Positions 47,401 to 55,889 are shown, counted from the first letter of the stretch. The stretch: 64,000 bases of DNA from Nitrospira sp. (GCA_036984305.1 BQWY01000001.1:2811501-2875500); one strand, 5' to 3'. The notes: generated by a model from the letters alone, not told the origin. Numbers and translations: made by a program.

Positions 47401-48442
47401 GCCGCAGTTCTTCACTCGTGTACCCAAGCATGGCGCAGAAAGCCGGATTGACGTTCTCTTGGAGACCGCTTTCCGGGGTATGCCAGCCAAAGACCATTCC
47501 GACTGCGGCATTGGAAAAGGCCGCCCGAAGCCGCTCCTCACTGTCGCGCAACTCCGCTTCAGCTCGCTTTTGTTCCGTGATATCCTGACAAGATCCGGAC
47601 ATTCGAATCGGTTCGCCGGTTTCGTCCCACATGGCTTGTCCTCGCCCACGAATCCATCGGTATTCACCAGAGCTACTTCGAAAGCGATACACCACGTCAT
47701 ATGGAACCCGTTCGACGATGTGTGCACGGAGCGCCGCGACAACATGCCCAACATCCTCGACATGCACGAGGGCCAGCCATGCCCCAAACGTCTCGATCGA
47801 CTCGCCGTCGGACAGGCCCAATATGTCCCGTGCTCGTGACGACCACCAGATAGGTGTCCCTGGATCGTTCCAAGGCCGGCCGGGGATCTTGCGCCCATCC
47901 CACAGGGCATCACTGGAGCCGTCGGCAGCTAGCAGCAGGCGCTCCTCGCTCGCCCTCGCCTGCGCGAGGACAGGACTATGTACGCGAGGCGCGGATTGAT
48001 CTTCGTCCTTCAGGCCCGTCAGGAGACCCGCTACATCTTCACGATGGGTCACATCCGTCGCGATGGTCACGAGGCATATCGGACGACCCTCACTCCTGAC
48101 AACAGAAGCCTGATACTCCAGAGCATGAACCTGCCCATCAGGTCTCTTCCATTGGACTCTGCGCCCAAATCCCCCCCCTCCAGTCAACGCCCGCATCATC
48201 TCCTCAAAGGTCTCCTGACCTAAGTATCGCGCTGGGGTGTCGTTGGCCGATTCCATAGGTGCCATCAACCGCATCTGCGCTTCATTCATTTCGAGAAACC
48301 GGCCTTCGACATCGAGCACCGCAAGCGCTTGAGCCACCTTGTCGAGCAAGGCGCTGTAGATTTGAGTCCTGACTGAGTCTGAAAACGACCCAGTCCGTCC
48401 TGAAACATCGACTGAGGGTGTCATTGCAAGGGCATGGCGCAT
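44423..48442 (-). CDS. soluble multi-PAS/GAF histidine kinase
   Basis: A 1339-residue kinase without membrane segments. I count seven PAS domains (most closing with a DIT/DVT(E/Q/D)RK-type exit) and one GAF domain between the fifth and sixth PAS (LSRVLEVDYVVVTVP onward). The HisKA phospho-acceptor is H in AGVAHELNNPL. The ATPase core has NLLTNARQAL, LSDNGPGI and GTGLGLAI. No receiver domain is fused. ATG 48442 has AGGAGG 5 nt upstream; the longer reading from 48490 is rejected. It pairs with the NtrC-type regulator directly downstream. Such stacks may sense several redox or ligand inputs inside the cell. Confidence 0.92.
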   Translation of the reverse strand: MRHALAMTPSVDVSGRTGSFSDSVRTQIYSALLDKVAQALAVLDVEGRFLEMNEAQMRLMAPMESANDTPARYLGQETFEEMMRALTGGGGFGRRVQWKRPDGQVHALEYQASVVRSEGRPICLVTIATDVTHREDVAGLLTGLKDEDQSAPRVHSPVLAQARASEERLLLAADGSSDALWDGRKIPGRPWNDPGTPIWWSSRARDILGLSDGESIETFGAWLALVHVEDVGHVVAALRAHIVERVPYDVVYRFRSSSGEYRWIRGRGQAMWDETGEPIRMSGSCQDITEQKRAEAELRDSEERLRAAFSNAAVGMVFGWHTPESGLQENVNPAFCAMLGYTSEELRQLGISGITHPDDLEKNSALLRQLQAREVKSGTIEMRYLRKDGGLMWALTSVSSIRNAEGQYRSSLALIQDITQRKHAEVALRTSEERYARATGIAKVGVWEVDYRTGFYTGDANLHAMFGYEPGEIGTNPQAWLRLVHEDDRGIALSTHDSVYQGHVNQYECELCMLHKGGKHVWTMVRGSLQRDEVGRPIRMTGATVDITDRKLAEQALRASEERFAKAFRASPHPITITELGNGTIVDANRAASDKFGYAPSEIIAQTTDAVQVWVKPDQRARFLEQVRRDGSVTDFPALLRTKEGEVRDFLISSEMIELGGAQCLVTVGTDITERTRAEKALLQVAEGVSAVTGAAFFQSLVEHLSRVLEVDYVVVTVPVSQASARVRTVAVYGDGRHLDNFEYDLSGTPCERVLHGAAPYLISTGLSQAFPHFPLFQRRGVASYLGVPLTGTGGEVLGMLGLMKKRPFEHPPQAESLLRIFVSRAAAELERQQAEDALHQSQANLRRITDAVPGVVYQYRVGPDGAQSFPFASRGTLELLGCESWELEADAQVGWQAVVPEDLEGLATSIGASAIGCTPWTHEFRVRSRNGTIRWLRGSSLPERQADGAIVWYGLFTDVTARREQERQLRFTQFAMDHAADAILVASPDMRIVYANQEACRSLGYPEEELLQLTIAEIAPQYDPERFSSRLALLKDGERLHYETVHRAKDGREFPVDVSVRYLEHEGVGYTCATARDITERQMLEQRLRHADRLATLGTITAGVAHELNNPLFVITGHLQLIERNLKRRQLKAIRTELIAAQDAASRATGIVSQFLSTAHASTGVRERCDVPLIARRAVSLLRSDLRSREIAITTDFPASTPPVVADPQALIQVFLNLLTNARQALQSANGAGRIEFSLQVSETPEGKVVECWLSDNGPGIMPEHLPRIFDPFFTTKPVGEGTGLGLAICRRIVNEVSGTIACQSEPGRGAAFIVRLPISENGRTAPGGVRTYSRARK

Positions 48443-48606
48443 TTGATCCTCCTGGGATTCCAATGCCAGATAGTTATATTTTACGTCCAAATTACCCCTG
48501 CGTAATAGATCTGATATGCCCTACTGCGTGTCGTTCTTCGCAGGATTTCATCTCTGCCTACGCGCCTGAGATGAAACTCCATCCCCCCAGACATTCCGGT
48601 TCGCCG

Positions 48607-49809
48607 CTATGCATCGCCCAGAAACAGAGGCAATTTTTGATAGCCTAGCACCACGAAATTGGTGGTTTGCCTTTCAGCCGGCTTGCCGCCGCGCCTCAGA
48701 CATGGGAACCGATCGAGCATCTTGTTAAGGGCCACGTTGGCTTCTGCGCGCGCAAGCGGGGCTCCCAGACAGTAGTGAATTCCCGCTCCAAACGCGACGT
48801 GATTGCGAAGGTCTCGATCGAGCCGGAACTCGTCTGGGTTCGGGAACGCCGCGGGATCTCGATTGGCAGCTCCATAATAGACCGTCACAAGGTCGCCCTG
48901 AGGAATTCTCACACCAGAAAGTTCCACATCGCGCGTGGTCTGCCTCGACAATCGCTGTGTCGGACTTTCGAACCGCAGGGTCTCTTCGATGACCGTATCG
49001 ACCAGAGACCGATTCTCGCGAAGTTGTTCCCAGAGGTCCGGCCGATCGGCGAGAATGCCCAGCATGTTGCCAATAAGATTCGTCGTCGTCTCGTTCCCAG
49101 CGATAAGAAGCAACATGCAAAACCCAAGTATCTCGGCCTCGCTCAACTTCTCTCCCTCGACATCCGCCTCCACGAGGGCTGAAATGAGATCATCGGCGGC
49201 CTGCGTACGTCTGGCCGCGGCCATCCGTCCAAAGTACGCCATCATCTCCTTGTTGCTGCTCGCCCGCTCCGCCGCAGACATCGAGCTGAAGGCAAAGAAT
49301 GTGACGCTCCATCGCTTGAACGTCAGGTAATCCTCACCTGGGATCCCCAGCAATCGTGCGATTACCTGGAGAGGCAAGGGTATCGCAAACGATTCGATGA
49401 CTTCCGATTCCCCGGACCTAAGCTCATTCAGCAGCCCATCCGCAACTTCCGCAATCCAAGGCGTCAGGGCCTCGATACGCTTCGTCGTAAAGGTTTTGTT
49501 GACGAGACGACGAAATCGGGCATGACGCGGGGGATCGTCGTTGATCAGCGCCAAGGGCGGCCCGATCTTGCCAACCAGCTGATGCCTCGAAGAGAACGTC
49601 TCATGGTCCCGCAGAACCTGATAGACATCATGGTGCCGAAGGAGGGCCCAGGCACGGATCGGTTCGTCAAATCCCATGACCGCACCGGCCGGCAAGAAGC
49701 GGTAGTTCAGCGGCGATAGGGCCCGCCATTCGCGATAATGGGGATAGGGGTTTGCAATAACCTCTGGGGTCGAGAACTCTACCTCTGTCGGCACTATCGT
49801 CGTACTCAT
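48607..49809 (-). CDS. cytochrome P450
   Basis: A 400-residue soluble class I P450. The haem-binding loop is FGAGIHYCLGAPLAR with the axial Cys at residue 347. The I-helix oxygen-binding motif is AGNETTT, the K-helix ExxR is EETLR, and the PERF-like stretch follows. AGNETT in place of AG(A/G)xxT is common in bacterial tailoring P450s. GAGGAGGG precedes the ATG. It is the last gene of the ketosynthase cassette, 63 bp after the ketosynthase. It most likely oxidises a product made or modified by the upstream enzymes. Redox partners are not in the window. Confidence 0.93.
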   Translation of the reverse strand: MSTTIVPTEVEFSTPEVIANPYPHYREWRALSPLNYRFLPAGAVMGFDEPIRAWALLRHHDVYQVLRDHETFSSRHQLVGKIGPPLALINDDPPRHARFRRLVNKTFTTKRIEALTPWIAEVADGLLNELRSGESEVIESFAIPLPLQVIARLLGIPGEDYLTFKRWSVTFFAFSSMSAAERASSNKEMMAYFGRMAAARRTQAADDLISALVEADVEGEKLSEAEILGFCMLLLIAGNETTTNLIGNMLGILADRPDLWEQLRENRSLVDTVIEETLRFESPTQRLSRQTTRDVELSGVRIPQGDLVTVYYGAANRDPAAFPNPDEFRLDRDLRNHVAFGAGIHYCLGAPLARAEANVALNKMLDRFPCLRRGGKPAERQTTNFVVLGYQKLPLFLGDA

Positions 49810-49872
49810 TGCTCAATCCCTCCTCATTTCGACTGTATTGTCGTCTGACTTCAGCCTATCCTCAGCAAAAGC

Positions 49873-51231
49873 CTACGACGCCTCTGGACGCGCGCCTGCC
49901 TGCCGTGCAACGGCCGCCACAGTTGATTGAACCTGGACCCCGCCAAAATCCATATCCTCAAGATAGTCCGTCGGTTCGCTTGGCCGCTCGACATGAGAGA
50001 GCGCCAGAACCACATTTTTCCCGCCGAATCCAAAACTATTGACCAGTGCTCGACCGACACGAGCGGAACGTCCCTGCACGGCCACATAGTCTAGGTCGCA
50101 GTTAGGGTCAGGAGTCGTCAGATTCAGCGTGGGCGGAACGTATTGATGTTCCATTGCCAACCCAGTGCCGATAACCTGGAAGGCACCACTTGCCGCAAAG
50201 GCATGTCCCAATGCCGCCTTGAAGGAACTCACAGGGATGCGATACGCATGCCCACCCAATGCCCGCTTGATCGAGCCGGTCTCGATTGCATCCAAGTCAA
50301 CCGTGCCCAGGCCGCATGCGTTAATGTAATCCACCTCCTCCGGGAACCACCGCGCGGACATAAGGGACTGTCCGATCGCTCGGTACTGGAGCGCACCTGT
50401 TTCCAATGGCTTGGCCATCGAGTAGGCATCGCACGTAAATGCCCAGCCTTCCAGTTCCATGTACATACGAGCCTGCCGTTGACGAGCACGCTCGTATTCT
50501 TCCAGGACGAGACAGCCCGCCCCCTCTCCAAGGACCATCCCGCTTCTGGTTTGGTCGAAGGGCCGGGGATGGTTCCGTATCGTGCCATGTTCGTCTGGCG
50601 CGAGAGTACGGCCTGCTTCCATAACAGCAAAAATGCTGGGATGCAGCGGCGCCTCGGCTCCCCCGACGATCATGGCGTCCGCTTGGCCCCCGGCAATCAG
50701 GTCGTACGCCCGGCCAATGGCATTCGCGGTCGACGAACACCCGTTCGAGTAGGTCTCACAAGCCCCGTTGACGTTGAGCGCAATGGCAATCTCAGCGGAT
50801 ACAGCGTTGGGAAAGGTCGATGTCATAGCAAACGGATTCGTATGCTGATAGTGCTTCCGCTGAATCGAATCATGGGTCTCGAGAGCTTCCTTGAGTCCGG
50901 CAATCGAGGTGCCTATGCAGACCCCGATCCGGAAACGATCCTCACTGGCCAGATCCAGACCGGCGTCCCTAACCGACATCATGGCTGAGGCCACTGCGAA
51001 GTGAGTGACGCGGCCCATGCGCCGAGCCTGCTTTCGTGGCAGAAAATCGGTCGGATCGAAATCCTTGACCTCGGCTCCGAGAGAGGACGCAAATGGAGAG
51101 GTATCGAACGATGTGATGGGTGCCACTCCGCTCTCCCCTCGGCTGAGGCAATGCCAAAAGGTCGGCAAGTCCAGCCCCAAAGGGGAAACCACCCCCATCC
51201 CAGTGATAACGACACGACGCGGGATCTTCAT
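49873..51231 (-). CDS. beta-ketoacyl synthase (FabF-like) with His-to-Cys active-site change
   Basis: A 452-residue KAS II-type enzyme with complete N- and C-lobes (VVITGMGVVSPLG at the start, NSFGFGGKN near the end). The nucleophile is C165 in SNGCSSTAN. The first catalytic His of the usual N-A-H-G-T block is Cys 306 (NACGLGT). The second His is H343 in ALGHAF, with K338 before it. Decarboxylating condensation needs Cys-His-His, so this enzyme may be a chain-length-factor-like partner, a transferase or another acyl-handling enzyme. GGGAGG lies 5 nt before the ATG. It overlaps the flavoenzyme stop by 4 bp. No acyl carrier protein is adjacent. Confidence 0.9.
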   Translation of the reverse strand: MKIPRRVVITGMGVVSPLGLDLPTFWHCLSRGESGVAPITSFDTSPFASSLGAEVKDFDPTDFLPRKQARRMGRVTHFAVASAMMSVRDAGLDLASEDRFRIGVCIGTSIAGLKEALETHDSIQRKHYQHTNPFAMTSTFPNAVSAEIAIALNVNGACETYSNGCSSTANAIGRAYDLIAGGQADAMIVGGAEAPLHPSIFAVMEAGRTLAPDEHGTIRNHPRPFDQTRSGMVLGEGAGCLVLEEYERARQRQARMYMELEGWAFTCDAYSMAKPLETGALQYRAIGQSLMSARWFPEEVDYINACGLGTVDLDAIETGSIKRALGGHAYRIPVSSFKAALGHAFAASGAFQVIGTGLAMEHQYVPPTLNLTTPDPNCDLDYVAVQGRSARVGRALVNSFGFGGKNVVLALSHVERPSEPTDYLEDMDFGGVQVQSTVAAVARQAGARPEAS

Positions 51232-52550
51232 GATGGCCTCCCTTCTCCCAGTGCGAGGAGCTCGGATGGTGTGGTGACCGTGCTTGGATGCCAGGTCACT
51301 TGATGGTGCCGATGCACATTTGCGACCACCTCACCCGGGTAGAACTTGTCATAGAACGCCAGATCCACGTGATGCGCCTGAAAGGCGGTTACCGTCTTGA
51401 ACGCATCCACATGTGCAGGGAATCGCCCATACGTCTCATACACATAGGTACAGAAGCTGACCACTGCATCGATCGTGCGCTGGGTATGCGGTGTGATCGT
51501 GGCCCGGCTTTCTGGCGCCACCCACGGACGGTTGGAGGCATTTGTATATGTGCCACCCGCACCGAATTTGCTTCGGACCATGTCATGGACCGCCTCCTTC
51601 ATCGATGAAACGTAGGGTGGACAGGGACCTTCCCATAGGTCGGAGATTCCGACGGGATTCGGTCGGCCACCAGGAATGGCGGTTGGCCTGAAATGAAATC
51701 TCAGCCCTGAATAGACGCTGGGGTCGAACCCCAGGAGGTGCCGGCCACTTCCAACACTCTGGATACCTCCGCCCAGACCCATTGCCTGGGTCATCAAGAA
51801 CAAGTTCTGGCACACTAAGCCCTGTTCTTGGAGTGCCGTATCGGCAATCGCCATATCGACATCACGCAGTGTCAAGACACGGTTGGTCGATGGATCGTCG
51901 TGAAGATGGCCGCCTCGGCTCCGCCGGAATTTCTCCAATCCGCAACTCGCATTCCCGTTGTCACTATCGACGAAAAAGTAGCCATATTCCTCGCTCAGCA
52001 ACACGAGAAGAAGATTGAGATACACGTGAGCGACCTGGGTCACCGGAATGAAAAACGAGGTGCCAGGCCGATTTGTGTACCATTGATTGAAAGAGAGCAT
52101 GTACGGAAGTCGCCGAGGGATTTCGAGTCGTCCTTCCTGGAGCGGTACCAAGACAGGCTGCAACCCTGTGTCCGGATGAGGAACGGACGCCACGAAGTAA
52201 CAACCGCTGTCGTCGCTCAGGAATAGTTTGGTCGTTTGAGCGGCGCATGCACTCGCGACCGTGCGACCACGAAAATTCATGATGGCCATGCCCTGCCCGT
52301 CCTCCCGAGCAGGTTGGGACGCATATTGCATGTCGGCGAGATGCGGACCCGTCTCGCCGACCCCTGCAAAGAGCAGATACCGAAGCTCTTCTGCACTCAA
52401 AGGTTGCGGAGGTTGCTCGCTGCGATACTTCAGTGGACCACCCGGCAGTTCCATTCCGCATCCGAAGCGACGTGTCTTACGCCGGGCGAGTAAGTCGACC
52501 AGGGTCTCCACAGTGGTTGGTTTGGCGACCTGACACTCGACTGTTGGCAT
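51228..52550 (-). CDS. nitroreductase-fold (SagB-like) flavoenzyme
   Basis: A 440-residue protein with a nitroreductase-type FMN fold, about twice the usual length. The N-terminus shows LLARRKTRRFG (FMN-binding Arg cluster) and LSAEELRYLLFAGVGETG. The later half has MTQAMGLGGGIQSVG, the GLG block that contacts FMN. The last 80 residues (AFYDKFYPGEVVANVHRHHQ) are extra, with a His cluster. SagB-like relatives oxidise peptides or polyketides. AAGGAGG lies 6 nt before the ATG. It is the first biosynthetic gene of the cassette, and a lux-box-like dyad lies 56-73 nt upstream of its start. Its substrate is unknown. Confidence 0.8.
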   Translation of the reverse strand: MPTVECQVAKPTTVETLVDLLARRKTRRFGCGMELPGGPLKYRSEQPPQPLSAEELRYLLFAGVGETGPHLADMQYASQPAREDGQGMAIMNFRGRTVASACAAQTTKLFLSDDSGCYFVASVPHPDTGLQPVLVPLQEGRLEIPRRLPYMLSFNQWYTNRPGTSFFIPVTQVAHVYLNLLLVLLSEEYGYFFVDSDNGNASCGLEKFRRSRGGHLHDDPSTNRVLTLRDVDMAIADTALQEQGLVCQNLFLMTQAMGLGGGIQSVGSGRHLLGFDPSVYSGLRFHFRPTAIPGGRPNPVGISDLWEGPCPPYVSSMKEAVHDMVRSKFGAGGTYTNASNRPWVAPESRATITPHTQRTIDAVVSFCTYVYETYGRFPAHVDAFKTVTAFQAHHVDLAFYDKFYPGEVVANVHRHHQVTWHPSTVTTPSELLALGEGRPS

Positions 52551-52605
52551 AGCGCCCCTCCTTTGCTAGTGACGAGGAGGATACGCAAACAACCACGGGG
52601 TGTGA

Positions 52606-52623
52606 CCTACCCGACCGGGTAGG
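52606..52623. promoter_or_regulatory. lux-box-like dyad upstream of the biosynthetic cassette
   Basis: The 18-bp dyad CCTACCCGACCGGGTAGG has perfect 7-bp arms around GACC and sits in the context ACCT...AGGGT, close in size and end bases to lux boxes bound by LuxR-type regulators. It lies 56-73 nt before the flavoenzyme start and 148 nt past the stop of the LuxR-type gene, where a class II activator site would be expected. Confidence 0.6.
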
Positions 52624-52770
52624 GTCATCGGTGATAACGATCAGGACTGTCTCTGTGACGGCGAGGCTGGATCAGCATCCCCGAGGGAGAGCGGTGACTG
52701 TTTCGGAAATGATCGCGGTCGGGATTCCGGTTATTGTCCGGAATGAGAGGTACTGGAAGGCAGGAATAAA

Positions 52771-53556
52771 TCAGTGTTCGGAAGAATCGGTGCGGGCCTC
52801 GGCCAGTACCGCGGTTCCACTTTGCCATTGTGCGATGGCCGACCAGCGGTTTTCGACCCCACCCAACTTCTGATACACGTTTTTCAAGTGGAACTTAACC
52901 GTATTGAGGCTCACCTTCAGAATAATGGATATTTCCCAATTCGTCTTTCCTTCGGCAACCCATTTCATAATTTCCTCCTCGCGGGGGGTGAGGCTGGCCC
53001 GAGGCTGAGAAGGTGTTGCCGCTGGTTCGGGGGTGGTGGCACGGAGATAGGCCAGATGGAAGTGCGGACCGAGTATCTGCATCATCGTCCTCAACTTCCA
53101 AATTTGCTTTTGGTCAAAATTGCTGAATGCGAAATAGGAGCACATCCCGAGCACTCCACGAATGCCCACAGAGAGGCAGGTCTTGATTCCAAAATCCAGT
53201 TTCAGGCTCGTCACCGCCCTCGGAACGACGAGGGACGGGGAATCCTCGCTCGAAACGGTTCCAGCCTGGGTTTGCTGCAGCAGCTGTATGGCGGGATCGG
53301 TCACAAAACCTTGCGTGACATACAAATGGTGCATCTCCGGATTGAAGCTGGTGTGGCCAAGATCAAGTTGTTGCTTCCGGACGTTAAACGTCCCGCATCC
53401 CGCGAACTGGTGAGGGATAAGATGGTGAATACTATCAAGTAACTCGGGAAGCTGCGCACGAGTGTGAATGCCGCGGAGTCGATGAATGATTTCGGTAAGG
53501 TGTTGAAACTCCCTTCGGGTCGGATATTGGAAGCTCTCAGGACCACGGAGAATCAT
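52771..53556 (-). CDS. LuxR-family regulator, autoinducer-binding-like (LuxR solo)
   Basis: A 261-residue regulator. The N-terminal 180 residues form a ligand-binding-like domain; GFVTDPAIQLL matches the D-P pair in the acyl-homoserine lactone pocket, though the usual Trp/Tyr partners are less clear. The HTH LuxR domain is LTPREEEIMKWVAEGKTNWE, followed by TVKFHLKNVYQKL, very like quorum-sensing regulators. GGAGGAG lies before the ATG. No luxI is in the window, so it is a solo here. It is upstream of the cassette on the same strand and is the obvious candidate to bind the dyad at 52606-52623. Confidence 0.85.
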   Translation of the reverse strand: MILRGPESFQYPTRREFQHLTEIIHRLRGIHTRAQLPELLDSIHHLIPHQFAGCGTFNVRKQQLDLGHTSFNPEMHHLYVTQGFVTDPAIQLLQQTQAGTVSSEDSPSLVVPRAVTSLKLDFGIKTCLSVGIRGVLGMCSYFAFSNFDQKQIWKLRTMMQILGPHFHLAYLRATTPEPAATPSQPRASLTPREEEIMKWVAEGKTNWEISIILKVSLNTVKFHLKNVYQKLGGVENRWSAIAQWQSGTAVLAEARTDSSEH

Positions 53557-54173
53557 GTGGCTCTCCTCCGCCTATCGACCTCTTTGATGCTGCAATGGAC
53601 ACCAACCGTCGCTCGGTGTTCGCAACTGCCTCGAAGACGACGTCCGTGACGACCTAAACGATGAAAGGAGCGATCGGGCAACAAAGATCGGTGCTCCGCG
53701 CACAGCGCGACCGCATTCACAGGAATCCCCTCAAGGCGGAATGAGGAAGCTCTGCGCAAGAAGCCCATCTGCTCACCATCCCACAGGAGGTCCACTTGTC
53801 TGCCGACACGACCCGCAACCCCTGCCCGTCGGCTAGGACCTTACAGCATTCTCAGGTTACCTCCGCCGAGACGAACCGCATGATGAACCCACGAGACACT
53901 GCTTCGATTGCACTGACGATGAGTGGCTGAGGTCAGAAGACACAGTTGAGAATTAGTCGTATACATTTGCAAGATACAACACTTTAGGCCTAGAGGCCAT
54001 AGAGCCTAACGGATGGGTCTTAGTATGGCCTAATTGTGCTCTTGTGGCCAATAGGTCCGGCCGGTCGCGATGTGCCGACATCGGCACGAATAGGAAAACA
54101 TGAGCGATGTTCAGCAGATAGGACGTGAGTTGGAGCGGCGGGTTACTGCAAACGGGTCACAGCTCTTGAGATG
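53557..54173. other. 620-bp gap upstream of the LuxR-type gene, with dyads
   Basis: No gene seen. A perfect dyad GTGCCGA-ca-TCGGCAC lies at 54072-54087. A cluster of TAGGCC-like words (TAGGCCTA, AGGCCATAG, AGCCTA, TGGCCTA) lies at about 53986-54035 in an AT-rich stretch. These may be operator sites or the promoter of the regulator. Neither has a T-tract, so they are not standard terminators for motB. Confidence 0.5.
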
Positions 54174-54926
54174 TCACTCCAAGGCTGGATTGTCTTTGAA
54201 GATTGGTTTTGCTGACTCCTCCTCCATCGCAACGATCAGTTCCACGCGACGGTTCTTGGCGCGATTCTCCGGCGTGAGATTGTCGGCAACTGGCTTGTTA
54301 TCCGCATATCCTGTCGCAGAAAGTCTTTCCGCAGGGACATGATACAGCTCTGACAACACTCGTACGACCGTGACGGCACGAGCCGAAGACAGTTCCCAAT
54401 TGGAAGGAAACTGGGCGTTTTGCATCGGCACGTTATCCGTGTGGCCGAGCACGCGCACGTCTTTCATTCCATGATCGCTCAATGTTTCGGCCAGTGCCTC
54501 TAAGAGCGGAAACGCCTGGGCTTTCAACTCGGCCTGCCCGCTCTCGAACATCATACTGTCGGAGATAGCCACTTTAATCCCCGTGTCCGTTTCGACGATA
54601 TTGATATGCTCGATCAGATTGAGTTGTTTGGAGCGGCTCCCGAGTACCTCCTGTAGCTTCCTCACGATCTGCGCCTTCTTCGACACCACAGGCGCGAGGG
54701 CCGACTTGTGATCACCGATCCTAAACAGCTTATTTGAGGCAGGCGTACTCACCACAGGCTTTAGGGCTGCCTGGATCGACTCGCTTACGACTCGGAACCG
54801 TCCCTCGTTCACCGAGGAAATCGAGTACATGACGACGAAGAAAGCAAAGAGCAGGGTAATAAAGTCTGCATACGACACCAACCATCTCTCATGGTTCTCG
54901 TGCTCTTCATGCTTGTGTTTAGCCAT
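54174..54926 (-). CDS. motB: flagellar stator protein MotB
   Basis: A 250-residue stator subunit. A single N-terminal helix begins SYADFITLLFAFFV with the essential proton-binding Asp, and is preceded by a His/Glu-rich tip (HKHEEHENHE). The OmpA-like peptidoglycan-binding domain fills residues 115-245 (VLGHTDNVPMQN, then LSSARAVTVVRVL, SATGYADNKPVADN and NRRVELIV). The start is 34 bp after motA. It couples ion flow to flagellar rotation with MotA. Confidence 0.94.
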   Translation of the reverse strand: MAKHKHEEHENHERWLVSYADFITLLFAFFVVMYSISSVNEGRFRVVSESIQAALKPVVSTPASNKLFRIGDHKSALAPVVSKKAQIVRKLQEVLGSRSKQLNLIEHINIVETDTGIKVAISDSMMFESGQAELKAQAFPLLEALAETLSDHGMKDVRVLGHTDNVPMQNAQFPSNWELSSARAVTVVRVLSELYHVPAERLSATGYADNKPVADNLTPENRAKNRRVELIVAMEEESAKPIFKDNPALE

Positions 54927-54960
54927 CGAACATTCCCTATTCCCGATCTAGCGCGTCATG

Positions 54961-55728
54961 CTAGTGCTTCTTGCCTCCACCGTGCGAACCACCGACATAC
55001 CCAGCCAGCTTCTCCTCAAGTTGCCTTGGATTTTCGCCCGCGGCGATCCCTACGAGACCGGTGATCAGCATCGTCCGAGCATGCGACTCGGCCTTGATCT
55101 TCAGTTTGATCTTATTGGCGATGGGCAGGAAAAATAGATTCGCGGCTCCGACGCCATAAACCGTTGCGACGAAGGCCGTCGCGATCCCACCGCCGAGTTT
55201 GGACGGATCTGCGAGATTTTCCATTACATGAATGAGGCCCAGCACCGCTCCGAGAATACCCACTGTCGGGGCGTACCCCCCCGCCGCCTCCCAGACCTTT
55301 GCCGCAGTGACCCCTTCCTCTTCGTGATGCTCCATCTCGACTTCAAGAATTTCTCTCACCATCTTGCCTTCCGTCCCGTCGACGATTAATTGGACGCCCT
55401 TCTGAAAGAAGGGATCCTGAATCTCCTTCACCTTGCCCTCAAGGGCAAGTAATCCCTGCTTGCGCGCCACCTGGGCAAGCTCGACTATCTGCTGAAGTTG
55501 GGCCTTGGGATCCAGCTTGGAGTTGAACAACGCGAGGGAGACGAGTGAAATGCTTTTCATTACGACGTGCATTGGATTTTGAACGAAACACGCACCGATC
55601 GTCCCACCCATCACGATGATGAACGCGGTCGCCTGCATGATTGAACCGGCATGACCACCCTCTAAAGCCTGGCCGCCTAAAATAGAGCCGATCGCGACCA
55701 CCACACCCAGTATCGTAAGAATATCCAC
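54961..55728 (-). CDS. motA: flagellar stator protein MotA
   Basis: A 255-residue stator subunit with four helices. Marks are ILTILGVVVAIGSILGGQ at the start, the cytosolic loop LLALEGKVKEIQDPFFQKG and GGYAPTVGILGAVLGLIHVM. The last helix is followed by KIKLKIKAESHARTM. The start is GTG 55728 with GAGGAGG about 10 nt upstream. The C-terminus ends in a His/Lys/Gly-rich tail (GGSHGGGKKH). Confidence 0.94.
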   Translation of the reverse strand: MDILTILGVVVAIGSILGGQALEGGHAGSIMQATAFIIVMGGTIGACFVQNPMHVVMKSISLVSLALFNSKLDPKAQLQQIVELAQVARKQGLLALEGKVKEIQDPFFQKGVQLIVDGTEGKMVREILEVEMEHHEEEGVTAAKVWEAAGGYAPTVGILGAVLGLIHVMENLADPSKLGGGIATAFVATVYGVGAANLFFLPIANKIKLKIKAESHARTMLITGLVGIAAGENPRQLEEKLAGYVGGSHGGGKKH

Positions 55729-55889
55729 CGATGTTTCCCCTCCTCAGCCCGCGAACGCACCTGGCAGGTCGGCTGACACGGGTCGCGACATGGCGTGTTC
55801 CGTCAAAACCAGACTGGATTCCGTGCGGGTCGGACTCCGCACAGGGCCGGCAGCTTGGTTGCAGAGTGCCACGAGGTCCGCGCAACAGC

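Noticed and set aside
46934-47839. 301-codon plus frame inside the histidine kinase
   Set aside because: Antisense to clear PAS domains.
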